Source: Semisulcospira habei
Taxonomy: Eukaryota > Mollusca > Gastropoda > Semisulcospiridae
Length of the DNA stretch: 64,000 nt
Reading direction: 5' to 3'
NCBI GenBank assembly: GCA_036245525.1
Contig: BTPG01000004.1
Location: forward strand, 158,388,811 to 158,452,810
Shown here: positions 18,468 through 27,511 of the stretch, in pieces
Layout of the letters: the number at the start of each line of letters is the position of its first letter
How positions within the stretch are numbered: position 1 is the first letter of the stretch
Notes under the pieces: generated by a model
The model's database searches: none
The model's input: only the letters and a program-made list of their open reading frames with translations
Told to the model about the DNA's origin: nothing
Program-made: the position numbers and the translations under genes

Positions 18468-21400
18468 GTCATCAATTAATTCATCAACCAGTTCATCAGC
18501 TATTTCTTCAGATAACTTGAGCCTGTAATGACCTGGTGCATAAGCTTTTTCCTTACTGTGAAACACTCTTTTCGTGTCTCCAACTGCAAGTGATTTCTTA
18601 TGTGTTTGGATCATTTCAAGATTATGTTTGTTTGATCTCAGTGACTTGTTTGGATAATCAGGCATTAATGCACCATCTAACACTTGCTTGTAATGTTCAT
18701 GACGTATGTCTTTATTTTTTATTGCTGTTTTTTTTATTCCTTTGGCTTTCGACTGACTTCCCTTCTGGTGCGGTATAGAATACATTTTGGATCTCAGTCC
18801 AACGTACTCAACTATTGGCACACCATTTAGTTCATCTTTAAACTTACCAGGCACTTTTTTGTTTTGTGTGCTGAACAATGGGTGGTCTTTAGGGTAATCA
18901 GACGTGTCATACATGTGTAGTTCTGTTTTCATGTCTTCATAAAAGTCTTCAGTACACACATCAATGATCATAGAGTCAGTGTCAGTGTATAACAGACGAC
19001 ACTCAGGATACTTTGGTTTAAAGTAATCATAATAAAATTCAAGCATCAACAGTTTTGACAACTCAAGAATTGCCATACCAATGAATACTGGCTTGTCCAG
19101 TTTGACAATCTTTTTTTTGAGTGACACTGCATACAATGATGAATGAAACTCTTTGTACCCTGTGTACTGTGGCTTGCCTGTAAGTTTAATTGCACCCAAT
19201 TCAGTTGTGACTAGTCTCACATCTTTGTGGTGATGAGGATTTTCCATAGTCTTGCCAAAACAGGCATTGTTCATAAGCTTAAAGAAGTCTTTGTCAAATG
19301 CAGTGTTGCCATCTCTGGCACGAAGGGTTGTGTTCTTCATTATGTAATCTTTCATGAAAGCACTCTGATCAAATTGAATTCCTCTGTGAACTTTCTTTAG
19401 TACTAACCCATGTCTGATGTAAAACTGCAACAAGCGATAGTGACACACGTAATTAAATTTGTCATTTAGATTTGGTACAAGTTTAGTGTCTTCTTTTTTC
19501 CCTGTCATACTCATTTTCTCAACAGCTAATGGATAATCATTATGGTAATCGTGTAGGTGGTGTGGATACTCCAGGTCTACTTCAAAGATCCAACCCTTCG
19601 CGTCGTTTCGGTCAAGATTCATAATATTGTTAGTTAACCCTGTTATGTCATACTGTGACAAATCATGCAGACAAAAGTTTTTCAAGGGCAATAACTCACA
19701 CATTGCGAACCCATAAAGGTTATTAGCGTCCAAATACGTAATGAATGACCTTGACCTTGAGGGGTCAAAACCCTGGTCAAGGTCATCCAGATATTTGTTG
19801 TTGGCTCTGGCGTAGTTATTCGCTGCAATACTAATACCTCCCCTCAATCCGCGTTCTACCATTTCACCCATCATACGATCAGACAAGAGGTCTATAAATA
19901 TCTTACTGGATTTCAAAAATGCATCCCATGTCATGCCAGGACTAGTTATGTAACAAGCCGGGTCAAGCTTGTAGTGTAACAAACCCTTCTCACGGTAACT
20001 TTCAAATACATCTGCTAGTAAACAAACGTCAGCCTTTAAGTACTGATCATGGTAATCACCAATTGTCTGACACCCCAGTTTATCCCATGCATCAAGTGCG
20101 TGTTGATATTCAAAGTCAGAAATGCCTTTTCCAGTTAGTGTAGAATAAAATTTCTCTTTTGGTGGCAGTCTTGTTTCTTCAAACACAACCCAGTGATCAA
20201 TGTACTCATACGGATAAACTCCTTTCTTAATCAAGTCTGGTTCAAAATATTTACTTGTTATTGGATACTCAGTCAGTCCTTCTGCCAGACTAGCCAATCC
20301 TAAAGACAAATGTTGCATGGAGTTATAAAATGCTAATTTGTTGTCCAATCTAAAAGTCAAGTACTTCTCAGTTGTCTGGGCAATGCAACTAATTTTTTTG
20401 TAAGATTCATCCACAGCCTGCATGATGATGTGTGAATCATATCCCTTTAGATTGTGAAAAAAGATTGGTAACTTATATGTCTTGGGATCTGTTTTTAATA
20501 ATAAGTTACAATTGTTATGTGCAGCACCTCTGTAACGCCCAGTTATGTGATCGTGGTCACGAACTTTATCACCCTGGAGGGGTTGTTCACAAACCCAACA
20601 CATCTCAGCTGTATCAAATTTCAGTTTGTCTTCTTCTGTCATCACCAAAGGCATCTGACATGTTCTGAGATATTGTACTACCTGACTATACAGATGTCTC
20701 ATTTCTGTTAAAAACAAACATGCTGCATTTTCACCTCTGTAGTTAACAGGCTCTGAATGCAAATCGTCTGACCTAACAAGAATGTATCCAAAAGAACACA
20801 CCACTTGGTCACTCAACTTTATAGTCTTTGGTAATGACTCTGGAACAGGACCCTCATATGGTACAACCAATGATTCAAAATCTGCATACACTACAAATGG
20901 CAACTTTTGCTGATTCCCATAGTTCTTAAAATAAACCTTGCTGCCAGGATCTGGATACTTAAGTACAGTTTGTATGTCATCAGCTGATCTGCAGTGTAGG
21001 ACGTGTTTGTGCGCTACTGAAATAGAGGAGAATCTTTGTAAACATCTTTTACAAACTTCCTGTTTGCCATTGTGTTTTGTTGTATGTCCATGAATTAGAC
21101 GTGACATATTTCTGATAATTGTGTAGTGAAAATTATCACCAGAGCTTATTAATAACATATCAACATGTTTATCTTCTGACTGACCGTAGGTGGGGGCAAT
21201 TGGGGACACTCTAATTGGTTGTAACTTGTTCTCAGATTCATTATCCCACACAAACACATTCACAGATATACCAGGATTTAGTTTTTCAAACAAGTCTATG
21301 TCCTCTATTTTAACAGGGAACTCAATGCCACTGAAGTTGAGTTCATTTACAAATTTAGTGTAGTTAGATACACGTTCAGGTTTTGACTTTACAAAGTGTA

Positions 21401-21917
21401 GTTTAGCAAGCACACACCACATGAAACAATAGTTGTCATTGTTCTGTATGTTGACGACAGCCTTTTTGTTTACTACTTCTGTTGGCAGTGGCAACCATGC
21501 TTTACCTAATATAGGATGATACCTAGACTGCTTTAGTTGTAGTTCATGTACATGTCCTTCGTGCCAACCAGACCCCTTCATTTTTGCACTGTCAATTGCT
21601 TGTAGAAAGTCAGGTAGTAGTCTGTCTCTAAACACGTTCTCTACCTCCGGTTCTCTTCTTGTGTTAACTGTGTGTTGTCTTGTTGATATATACGATACAA
21701 TTAATTCACCGTCCACCCTAGTGAATTCGATTTTTGCAACAATCTGAATCTTAACACTGCCTGTCAGAAGATTTTGTTGTATGACAGAAAAAGAGTTTTC
21801 TATTGATTCGTAAACATTATTAGTATTGGATATGGGTAAGTTTGTTGTGTGAAACACGTTACGTAGGCCTGATGAGCCAGGGTTTGATGGGCCAGGGCTT
21901 TGAGCATTGTCCGTCAT
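18423..21917 (-). CDS. POLB: Protein-primed DNA polymerase B (Polinton)
   Basis: An 1164-residue family B polymerase that would replicate the linear element from protein-primed ends. Visible motifs: Exo I YADFES (about 344-349), Exo II FHNLKGYDSH (about 487), Exo III YLKADVCLLAD (about 626-636), motif A LDANNLYG (about 729-736), motif B KLMNNACFGK (about 880-889), motif C YTDTDSM (about 977-983) and GLRSKMYS (about 1040). A Cys-rich segment, CKRCLQRF to HVLHC, lies at about 289-309. An insertion between Exo I and Exo II, CWVCEQPL then RDHDHITGRYRG and HNNCN (about 440-471), resembles an endonuclease VII-type zinc motif. The ATG at 21917 follows AATAAAA. All catalytic motifs are intact. Confidence 0.98.
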   Translation of the reverse strand: MTDNAQSPGPSNPGSSGLRNVFHTTNLPISNTNNVYESIENSFSVIQQNLLTGSVKIQIVAKIEFTRVDGELIVSYISTRQHTVNTRREPEVENVFRDRLLPDFLQAIDSAKMKGSGWHEGHVHELQLKQSRYHPILGKAWLPLPTEVVNKKAVVNIQNNDNYCFMWCVLAKLHFVKSKPERVSNYTKFVNELNFSGIEFPVKIEDIDLFEKLNPGISVNVFVWDNESENKLQPIRVSPIAPTYGQSEDKHVDMLLISSGDNFHYTIIRNMSRLIHGHTTKHNGKQEVCKRCLQRFSSISVAHKHVLHCRSADDIQTVLKYPDPGSKVYFKNYGNQQKLPFVVYADFESLVVPYEGPVPESLPKTIKLSDQVVCSFGYILVRSDDLHSEPVNYRGENAACLFLTEMRHLYSQVVQYLRTCQMPLVMTEEDKLKFDTAEMCWVCEQPLQGDKVRDHDHITGRYRGAAHNNCNLLLKTDPKTYKLPIFFHNLKGYDSHIIMQAVDESYKKISCIAQTTEKYLTFRLDNKLAFYNSMQHLSLGLASLAEGLTEYPITSKYFEPDLIKKGVYPYEYIDHWVVFEETRLPPKEKFYSTLTGKGISDFEYQHALDAWDKLGCQTIGDYHDQYLKADVCLLADVFESYREKGLLHYKLDPACYITSPGMTWDAFLKSSKIFIDLLSDRMMGEMVERGLRGGISIAANNYARANNKYLDDLDQGFDPSRSRSFITYLDANNLYGFAMCELLPLKNFCLHDLSQYDITGLTNNIMNLDRNDAKGWIFEVDLEYPHHLHDYHNDYPLAVEKMSMTGKKEDTKLVPNLNDKFNYVCHYRLLQFYIRHGLVLKKVHRGIQFDQSAFMKDYIMKNTTLRARDGNTAFDKDFFKLMNNACFGKTMENPHHHKDVRLVTTELGAIKLTGKPQYTGYKEFHSSLYAVSLKKKIVKLDKPVFIGMAILELSKLLMLEFYYDYFKPKYPECRLLYTDTDSMIIDVCTEDFYEDMKTELHMYDTSDYPKDHPLFSTQNKKVPGKFKDELNGVPIVEYVGLRSKMYSIPHQKGSQSKAKGIKKTAIKNKDIRHEHYKQVLDGALMPDYPNKSLRSNKHNLEMIQTHKKSLAVGDTKRVFHSKEKAYAPGHYRLKLSEEIADELVDELIDDLVTEMSNGVWGNNL

Positions 21918-21959
21918 TTTTATTTGACCGACAAAATAATAAAATAACAAATATTAACG

Positions 21960-22307
21960 TTAACTCTGCTGGCTCACCTTGTGTAATACCACTTTATTAA
22001 CTGCAACACTGTCAATATAAACATTTAGTTTGCGTAGTTGTTTAAATATGCTATAACAAATTTCCCCTAACCAACCATAGTTGGTATTATCAACTTTAAA
22101 AGTAGGTGTCTTTAAATCAACTGTCATGTGCTCCACATCTGGATGCTCATCGACATAATCCAAAGTCACACTATATGTAACATATATTTCTGATGGTGCT
22201 GAAAGGCTTATGTAAGTCTGTTTGGGTGATATTAAGTCAGTAAAGTGCATAACGTCTTTGAAAAGGTGTGTGAGATCAAGCACCTGTATGATTTGTCTGT
22301 CTGTCAT
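21960..22307 (-). CDS. Polinton protein of 115 aa, unknown
   Basis: A soluble-looking product starting MTDRQIIQVLDLTHLFKD with no membrane segment and several beta-prone stretches. The ATG follows CCAATAAAA, the shared start context. It sits 42 bp upstream of the polymerase gene and 36 bp downstream of the ATPase gene in the same minus-strand series, so it belongs to the capsid-packaging-replication run. I cannot assign a family. Its position between ATPase and polymerase might suggest an accessory role, which is inference only. Confidence 0.75.
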   Translation of the reverse strand: MTDRQIIQVLDLTHLFKDVMHFTDLISPKQTYISLSAPSEIYVTYSVTLDYVDEHPDVEHMTVDLKTPTFKVDNTNYGWLGEICYSIFKQLRKLNVYIDSVAVNKVVLHKVSQQS

Positions 22308-22343
22308 TTTTATTGGACAAACAAATGTATAAATTAATTTACA

Positions 22344-22955
22344 TTAATTTACTAACCCATACCCTGTGGGCTGATCTGTCTTTAAAATGAGCTTTAGATG
22401 CTTAGTTGATTTCAGTTTATTTTTTACATCATCTCGTTCATGCTTATTTGGGATGACATCATTCTCTCTGAGACAGTCTTCAAAGCTGTCACGATCCTTA
22501 CAGTAAAACAAACAGATAAACTTTAACTGTTCTCGAAAATCTTTCAGTACAGCATTATATTTCTGAGTGAGAATCCATACACTGACGTTTGCGTGTCTGC
22601 CACTGAAGGCAAGTTCTGCTAATGTGTTTCTCTTTTTGACAATGTCTTTCTCTGCAGAACAGTCATCAACAATAAACAAGGTTGGATGTCCTTCAAATTG
22701 CTTGTAAAAATATTGTAGGTAGTCATTCAGTTTTTTCTCAGGGTCGACTAAGTATATGTTGTTGTCAGTCCAAATGAATAAACGGTTGTGATAAGCTTTG
22801 TTGTGTTTGATTGTAGGACAAAATATGACAATGTTTTCAAAGTGGTGTATGTATCTTGTTTGTAATAGGTTAAGAACAAATTCAGTTTTCCCACACCCTG
22901 TGGCACCACAAAACAATCCACAGTGTGGGTCGAGTGTCATTAAGCTCCGGTTCAT
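22344..22955 (-). CDS. ATP: Packaging ATPase, A32/FtsK-HerA type
   Basis: A 203-residue P-loop ATPase that would drive DNA into capsids. It has Walker A GATGCGKTE (about 18-26) and Walker B LFIVDDC (about 96-102), followed by a sensor-like WILTQKY (about 128-134). Length and motif layout match the packaging ATPases shared by Polintons, virophages and large DNA viruses. The ATG at 22955, after TGTGTATTAAA, is preferred to a GTG twelve codons earlier that would overlap the capsid gene. It lies 19 bp downstream of the capsid gene, probably in one expression unit. Intact. Confidence 0.93.
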   Translation of the reverse strand: MNRSLMTLDPHCGLFCGATGCGKTEFVLNLLQTRYIHHFENIVIFCPTIKHNKAYHNRLFIWTDNNIYLVDPEKKLNDYLQYFYKQFEGHPTLFIVDDCSAEKDIVKKRNTLAELAFSGRHANVSVWILTQKYNAVLKDFREQLKFICLFYCKDRDSFEDCLRENDVIPNKHERDDVKNKLKSTKHLKLILKTDQPTGYGLVN

Positions 22956-22974
22956 TTTAATACACAATATAATT

Positions 22975-24261
22975 TTAATATATGTGTCCACTCAGTCTGC
23001 TTTCTGCAATATTGAGTTGTGCATCATATATCAGGTACAAATATATGTTAATGGCTGCAGCAGTTTCAACCTTCTTTTGTATCTGAATTGTTATTCCATC
23101 ACTACCATTCTCGACAGTTCGTCCTGACCCATGAAGATAATCGTCATCCGTACTACGAAGGTCTAGCCACAGTGCATACTTGTTTGTAAGGTATTGTCCG
23201 ATCCTAACATCATACAGATGCAGATCTTTGCACGCAATGTTTGCAGGTTTATCTCTAATCCTTCCACCCGCAAAATACTTTGTGGTTTCGTCATAGTGTT
23301 GATAAGGCAGCATTCCTGAAGCATACACTTGATTAGGACGGCCTTCAATTGTGCAGGACAAATATGTAATCTTAGGATTGTAGAATTTTTCTGAATCCCG
23401 TTTGTGTGGATCTGCTGGTTCAACAAACAACATAAGAATACCTTTCAGTGACCTGGCAGGTGTGTTTAAGTTTACGTTCCACATTGGGTCACTCTTGTCT
23501 TTTTGCATTAAACTATGTCTAATCACCCTGTCATAATAAATTGGCAGTCTTGACTGATACTGATTTTGAATGAGTCTGGCTAGATCAGTGTGTGTGACAA
23601 TTTCATATTCCAAAGAAATGTTAGAGATCTTGTATGTTGCATCTGTGGCAGATGATTTAATAACTTTGGAGTAGTCATTGAAAGTTAGTTCAAAGCTCAG
23701 ACGGTCATTCAGTGCTCCTTGATAATAAGGCAGATGACCTGTTAGGATTTCAAACTCAAGTGGAATGTAAAATCTGGTTCCATATGTTTCAGCTATAATA
23801 ACCTCCTTTGGTACCCCAGTAGTTGTTTTGTCTCCGGCATTGATTCGAAGTTTACCAACATTATCTGGCTGTATGCCTTGATAAATACGGTCTTCTCGTT
23901 CTTCTCTTGTGAGCCAAAGGTCTTTGTAACAGTAGAACACATCTGAGTCATCAAGACTAAACACTTCCTGTCCTTCAAGTTTTACTTTAATAGTTCTAAC
24001 AATTGCTCTGCCAAGATTGTCAACTAGTGTTCTGTTCACATCTGCGTCTGATGATAGTTCGATATTAAATGCTAGGCGTGCAGTGCCAGGAACAATAACG
24101 TCACTGGGACCTAGGTTTGGAAACTTGACTGTAAGTGTTTGGTTCTGGTCTATGGTACTTGGATTGTTTGTGATGACGATTGATTGTCGAATGCCCTTAA
24201 CACCAAGAGGCTCACGTAGTTTTCTGTATGGGTCTAACTTTGATCCGTAAGACTGTGTCAT
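22975..24261 (-). CDS. MCP: Major capsid protein, double jelly-roll
   Basis: A 428-residue product that I recognise as the Polinton major capsid protein. Characteristic stretches are the N-terminal KLREPLGVKGIRQSIV, the central LPYYQGALNDRLSFELTFND and C-terminal beta-rich repeats ending in SGHIY. Family knowledge places it as the hexon-like double jelly-roll forming trimers on an icosahedral shell. The ATG at 24261 follows GCATAATAAAA; a TTG-like start further up is not used. The gene is divergent from the 410-residue gene starting at 24302, leaving only about 40 bp of AT-rich promoter space between them. The frame is intact. Confidence 0.93.
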   Translation of the reverse strand: MTQSYGSKLDPYRKLREPLGVKGIRQSIVITNNPSTIDQNQTLTVKFPNLGPSDVIVPGTARLAFNIELSSDADVNRTLVDNLGRAIVRTIKVKLEGQEVFSLDDSDVFYCYKDLWLTREEREDRIYQGIQPDNVGKLRINAGDKTTTGVPKEVIIAETYGTRFYIPLEFEILTGHLPYYQGALNDRLSFELTFNDYSKVIKSSATDATYKISNISLEYEIVTHTDLARLIQNQYQSRLPIYYDRVIRHSLMQKDKSDPMWNVNLNTPARSLKGILMLFVEPADPHKRDSEKFYNPKITYLSCTIEGRPNQVYASGMLPYQHYDETTKYFAGGRIRDKPANIACKDLHLYDVRIGQYLTNKYALWLDLRSTDDDYLHGSGRTVENGSDGITIQIQKKVETAAAINIYLYLIYDAQLNIAESRLSGHIY

Positions 24262-24301
24262 TTTTATTATGCACAATAAAAAATAATAAATTAATAAAAC
24301 A
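24262..24301. promoter_or_regulatory. Divergent AT-rich promoter interval
   Basis: Only 40 bp separates the starts of the capsid gene (minus) and the 410-residue gene (plus). It is nearly all A and T with AATAAAA facing both ways. It must hold both 5' ends or be transcribed through. Promoter activity is inferred from position. Confidence 0.5.
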
Positions 24302-25534
24302 ATGGCAGCAGGAGGATTTAATCATGAAGATTTTGAAATGGATGACACGTATGATTTTGGTAATACAACAGATATGACAGATATGGCAGAAATGACTGGT
24401 ACAAGAAATATTTACAGTTTACGTCACAAACTTTTAGAAACCAAAGTGAACTCATTTTATGATCATGTTGGTGGCTGCCCAGACAACGTAGATCCTAACC
24501 AGTTTGAACTTGATGGCAAGGGTCATTTATATTTAAATACTGTTGACAAAGGAAAAGTACTATTGACTAACAAAAAAGACCCTAGTAGGTTTAGGGCTTT
24601 AAGTACAATAAAAAATGAAGGTGGTGTTGGTGCATTGCGTCAACTGGGTATTGGTGGGTCTCCCGTTCCCCCAAGACTGGTTAGTGTTCTTCACGACACG
24701 CAAACAAAGTTGCCAACAGGGCAAGAGATTGAAATGGCACCAGTAACAAGCCTACCAGAAATAGCAAACACAGTGATACAAGAAACTTCATTTACTGAAG
24801 GGCAAATAAATGACGCTTTGAAAACAATAGATGATCCACCTTTGTCAATGAGGGAGATTATGGGATTGGATAAATCACTGCAGACAATAAGAGGTGAGAT
24901 GGTTAATAATCTTGCCAAACTGGGAGAGCTTGATAAACACATAGAACGTGAAAAAGAGAAACTGGCTACCGCAGACACAGAAATGAAAGAAAGAATCCAA
25001 CACAGATTAAATGATTTGCAGATAGAAAGATCAGGACGGTTAGAAGTGATTAGTATTGCAAGAGGAAAACTGAAAACCCAAGTTAACAGAATTAGAGAAA
25101 CTATTCAGAAAATACTTCACGAAGACACTACTCTGGCTGAGAGACTTAAAACACTTTTCAGAAAACAGGGTATTACAATTGCTAGTTTAATTACAGCTCT
25201 TGGGTTTATTATCAGCACTGTAGTGCTGGCTGTCTCCGGTGCCGGGGTTGGTGGGGGTGCACCACCAACCCCGGGCCCACCAACCCCGGCCCCCACAGAT
25301 CCAAAAGATTTACAGTCATGGGTAAAGAAACAACTGTCTCACATATCAGACTTGCTTAAAAAATTGGCTCTGAAAGCAGTAGACGCGTTGCCTGGCATTT
25401 TAGGCACGGTTGTCAGCTGGTTGATTAATACTACAGCAAAGGTAGTTGGGTTTATGGCAGAACATGTGTGGGTATTTTTGGTGACAGTAGGAGGGTTAAT
25501 GGTGGGTTATTTAATAAAACAGGTAAAGAAGTAA
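24302..25534 (+). CDS. Polinton coiled-coil/membrane protein, 410 aa, unknown
   Basis: Starts MAAGGFNHEDFEMDD. The N-terminal 190 residues are soluble. A long charged helix, probably a coiled coil, spans about 195-285, then a membrane segment (ITIASLITALGFIISTVVLAV, about 291-311), a Gly/Pro-rich linker (GGGAPPTPGPPTPAP, about 317-331), amphipathic helices and a final hydrophobic segment (VWVFLVTVGGLMVGYLI, about 389-405). The ATG follows ATTAATAAAACA. It is divergent from the capsid gene and its 3' end overlaps the next gene on the other strand by 24 bp. Size and position among structural genes suggest a virion membrane or minor structural protein. No known family was recognised. Confidence 0.8.
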   Translation: MAAGGFNHEDFEMDDTYDFGNTTDMTDMAEMTGTRNIYSLRHKLLETKVNSFYDHVGGCPDNVDPNQFELDGKGHLYLNTVDKGKVLLTNKKDPSRFRALSTIKNEGGVGALRQLGIGGSPVPPRLVSVLHDTQTKLPTGQEIEMAPVTSLPEIANTVIQETSFTEGQINDALKTIDDPPLSMREIMGLDKSLQTIRGEMVNNLAKLGELDKHIEREKEKLATADTEMKERIQHRLNDLQIERSGRLEVISIARGKLKTQVNRIRETIQKILHEDTTLAERLKTLFRKQGITIASLITALGFIISTVVLAVSGAGVGGGAPPTPGPPTPAPTDPKDLQSWVKKQLSHISDLLKKLALKAVDALPGILGTVVSWLINTTAKVVGFMAEHVWVFLVTVGGLMVGYLIKQVKK

Positions 25535-26755
25535 TACTCCTAGTCCTGTTAATCCAATTACTAATGCAGTTCGTTCTGACTCATGTGTGTTAGGGGTTGG
25601 TAGTGACTGTATGGGTGTTGGTGGTGGGGCAGGGGAAGTAATCACCTGTAAGGGTTTTTGCAACAGTACAGGCACAGTGGTTCCTCCTAAGTTTACAGAT
25701 TGATTGAGACCGAGTTTTTGACCAACACCTGCAACAATGATTTCATTGTTATAATTTGTGATTATCCCCATTTGGAGTTGAAGATCAGATGGTAACATGT
25801 ATAACCCAGTGCCAACTACAAAGTCAACTTTCGATCTGGCATATCTGAGTACGTTTTGGTAGCGCTGTATGCTAGATGGGAGATCAACTGATGAATTTAT
25901 TGAATCTTCAAGATTAGCGAGAAACTGTTTTTGAGATTCAAATATTCCACTTCCATTCAAAATATTCGATTTTGTTAGTGATTGTGCACCTAGTATACAC
26001 CAGACATATGTTCTGATAGACTCATTGATGCGCTCGACTCCTGCTTGAGTAAACCCGTCAGATTTATCTAAAATAAATGTGGTCCAGGCGTTAGACTGCT
26101 TCTGCTCTATTGATCCTATCCAGACTTGTGATTTTGATGAGAATGAAGTGTAACCAGGGTAATAATCTTGAGGGTATTGTCTGTGACTCATAGCGTAATA
26201 CAATGTACCCATACAATTGTGATCATCAAGTTTTTGTGTAAAGTCATACTTAGTGCCAGGGTTAATGTTAAATTCATTACAGATGCGTTCAAATGCTTTC
26301 ATATCCATGGGGTTGTTATACCTGTTGAAACTGGATTCAGTGGGCAGTGGTGTATGAAGTTCTGACAGAATACGTCTAAGCTGGTAATAAACATGGAAAT
26401 GATACACAGATCTAATTAGTTTGTTTGAGTGATTCAAATGGTCTGTGAATGAAACACCACAGCCTGTAGTTGAGCACAGTATTGCAAAGTTGAGTTGGTT
26501 TTGAAACATCTGTAATGGACTTGAGGACCACTTTCTTGCAGTTGAGTCGTCTGTTATTGGAGGGTTTAGGTAATGGTCAAACGGATTCGGTACTTTGACT
26601 TGGAATAGGTCTTGTACGCTTGCGTCAGACACAGCTATGTCAAGCTGATTTAGTTGAATTATTTTCTGTTGATAAGTAGGTGTGACATTGTATTTGGCAT
26701 CCACATTAAATTGAAATGCGTTTGTAGTGGTAATGGTTGGTGATTTAAATTCCAT
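25511..26755 (-). CDS. Polinton tail-anchored protein, 414 aa, unknown
   Basis: Starts MEFKSPTITTTNAFQFN and ends with one membrane segment, ALVIGLTGLGVLLLYLFY (about 397-414), preceded by a Pro-rich linker (PAPPPTPIQSLPTP). The body is Gln/Asn/Ser-rich and soluble, with a few cysteines, including a TTGCG stretch near residue 96. A C-terminal anchor would put the bulk on one face of a membrane. It is convergent with the 410-residue gene (24-bp overlap) and divergent from the candidate penton gene 24 bp away. I do not recognise the family. Confidence 0.8.
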   Translation of the reverse strand: MEFKSPTITTTNAFQFNVDAKYNVTPTYQQKIIQLNQLDIAVSDASVQDLFQVKVPNPFDHYLNPPITDDSTARKWSSSPLQMFQNQLNFAILCSTTGCGVSFTDHLNHSNKLIRSVYHFHVYYQLRRILSELHTPLPTESSFNRYNNPMDMKAFERICNEFNINPGTKYDFTQKLDDHNCMGTLYYAMSHRQYPQDYYPGYTSFSSKSQVWIGSIEQKQSNAWTTFILDKSDGFTQAGVERINESIRTYVWCILGAQSLTKSNILNGSGIFESQKQFLANLEDSINSSVDLPSSIQRYQNVLRYARSKVDFVVGTGLYMLPSDLQLQMGIITNYNNEIIVAGVGQKLGLNQSVNLGGTTVPVLLQKPLQVITSPAPPPTPIQSLPTPNTHESERTALVIGLTGLGVLLLYLFY

Positions 26756-26779
26756 CTTTTTTTAAATGAGATAATAAAA

Positions 26780-27491
26780 ATGTTTATTACCTTAACAAAT
26801 CTTGACACAAGCAAACCAGTGTGGTTAACTAATGGGATTGATAATCGTGATGGTAGCAAGGCTGCAGCTATCCATGAAATGTTCTATACAGTAAAATGGT
26901 TTAATGTAACAGATGATATATATAATAAAGTAATTTTTGATGGTAAGACTGAAGCTATACCACCTGGGTATTATGACTTTTGTACTATAGCTGAATGGTT
27001 TCAAAGTAATTTTAAAATTAAAGCAACTTTAAATCCAGCTAACCTACTTGTTACATTAGAATTTCTGAAACAAGATTGGTTAAAAATTTCAGACAGATTT
27101 GCATATTTACTTGGATTTTATATTGACGAAGATTGGTGGAGATCAGATGATTTAGATGAAGCTATGTCTGGTATTATAACAATGAAGACAAAAAAAAATT
27201 TAAAAAACTGGAAAACGTCCTGTCAATTTGTCAGTACACACAGTGCTAAATGTTTATTTGAAAGAACTAAACACATCTGAGAATGTTCACAATGGAAAGC
27301 CTTCAACTTTGTTGAGATGCTTACCAACTGGAACTGCTCCTTATTGTGAAAGTGTAGTTGTTAGATTTCCTAATTTGCAGTTTAAGAAATTAGGTTCTAG
27401 TTTCTTTGAGTCACTGAGTATATCTGTAACTAATCAGGATGACAAACCAGTTCTTATGCATGATTTTAGTGTTGTGTTGGAAATTAAATAA
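26780..27491 (+). pseudogene. Candidate minor capsid (penton) gene, frameshifted
   Basis: Two adjacent frames look like one gene. The first (from ATG 26780, after GATAATAAAA) encodes about 145 residues including IPPGYYDF and FAYLLGFYIDEDWW. It then loses sense near 27200 and stops at 27280. The frame one base ahead, open from about 27204, carries VHTVLNVYLKELNTSENV, GKPSTLLRCLP and SLSISVTNQDDKPVLMHDF and stops at 27491. A single extra A in the A6 run at 27202-27207 would explain the break. Total coding length of about 237 codons and beta-rich sequence fit the Polinton minor capsid (penton) protein; that assignment is moderate. The shift needed is +1, so ordinary -1 frameshifting would not repair it. 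Confidence 0.6.
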
Positions 27492-27511
27492 TTTTATTTT
27501 TGTTTATAAAA

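Noticed and set aside
22956..22991. Upstream GTG start for the packaging ATPase
   Set aside because: It would overlap the capsid gene by 17 bases, and the ATG at 22955 has the element's usual A/T-rich context and puts the Walker A motif at the normal distance.
27202..27208. A AAA AAC as a programmed -1 frameshift site in the penton-like gene
   Set aside because: A -1 slip enters a frame that stops after 13 codons; the downstream coding frame needs +1, so simple indel damage fits better.
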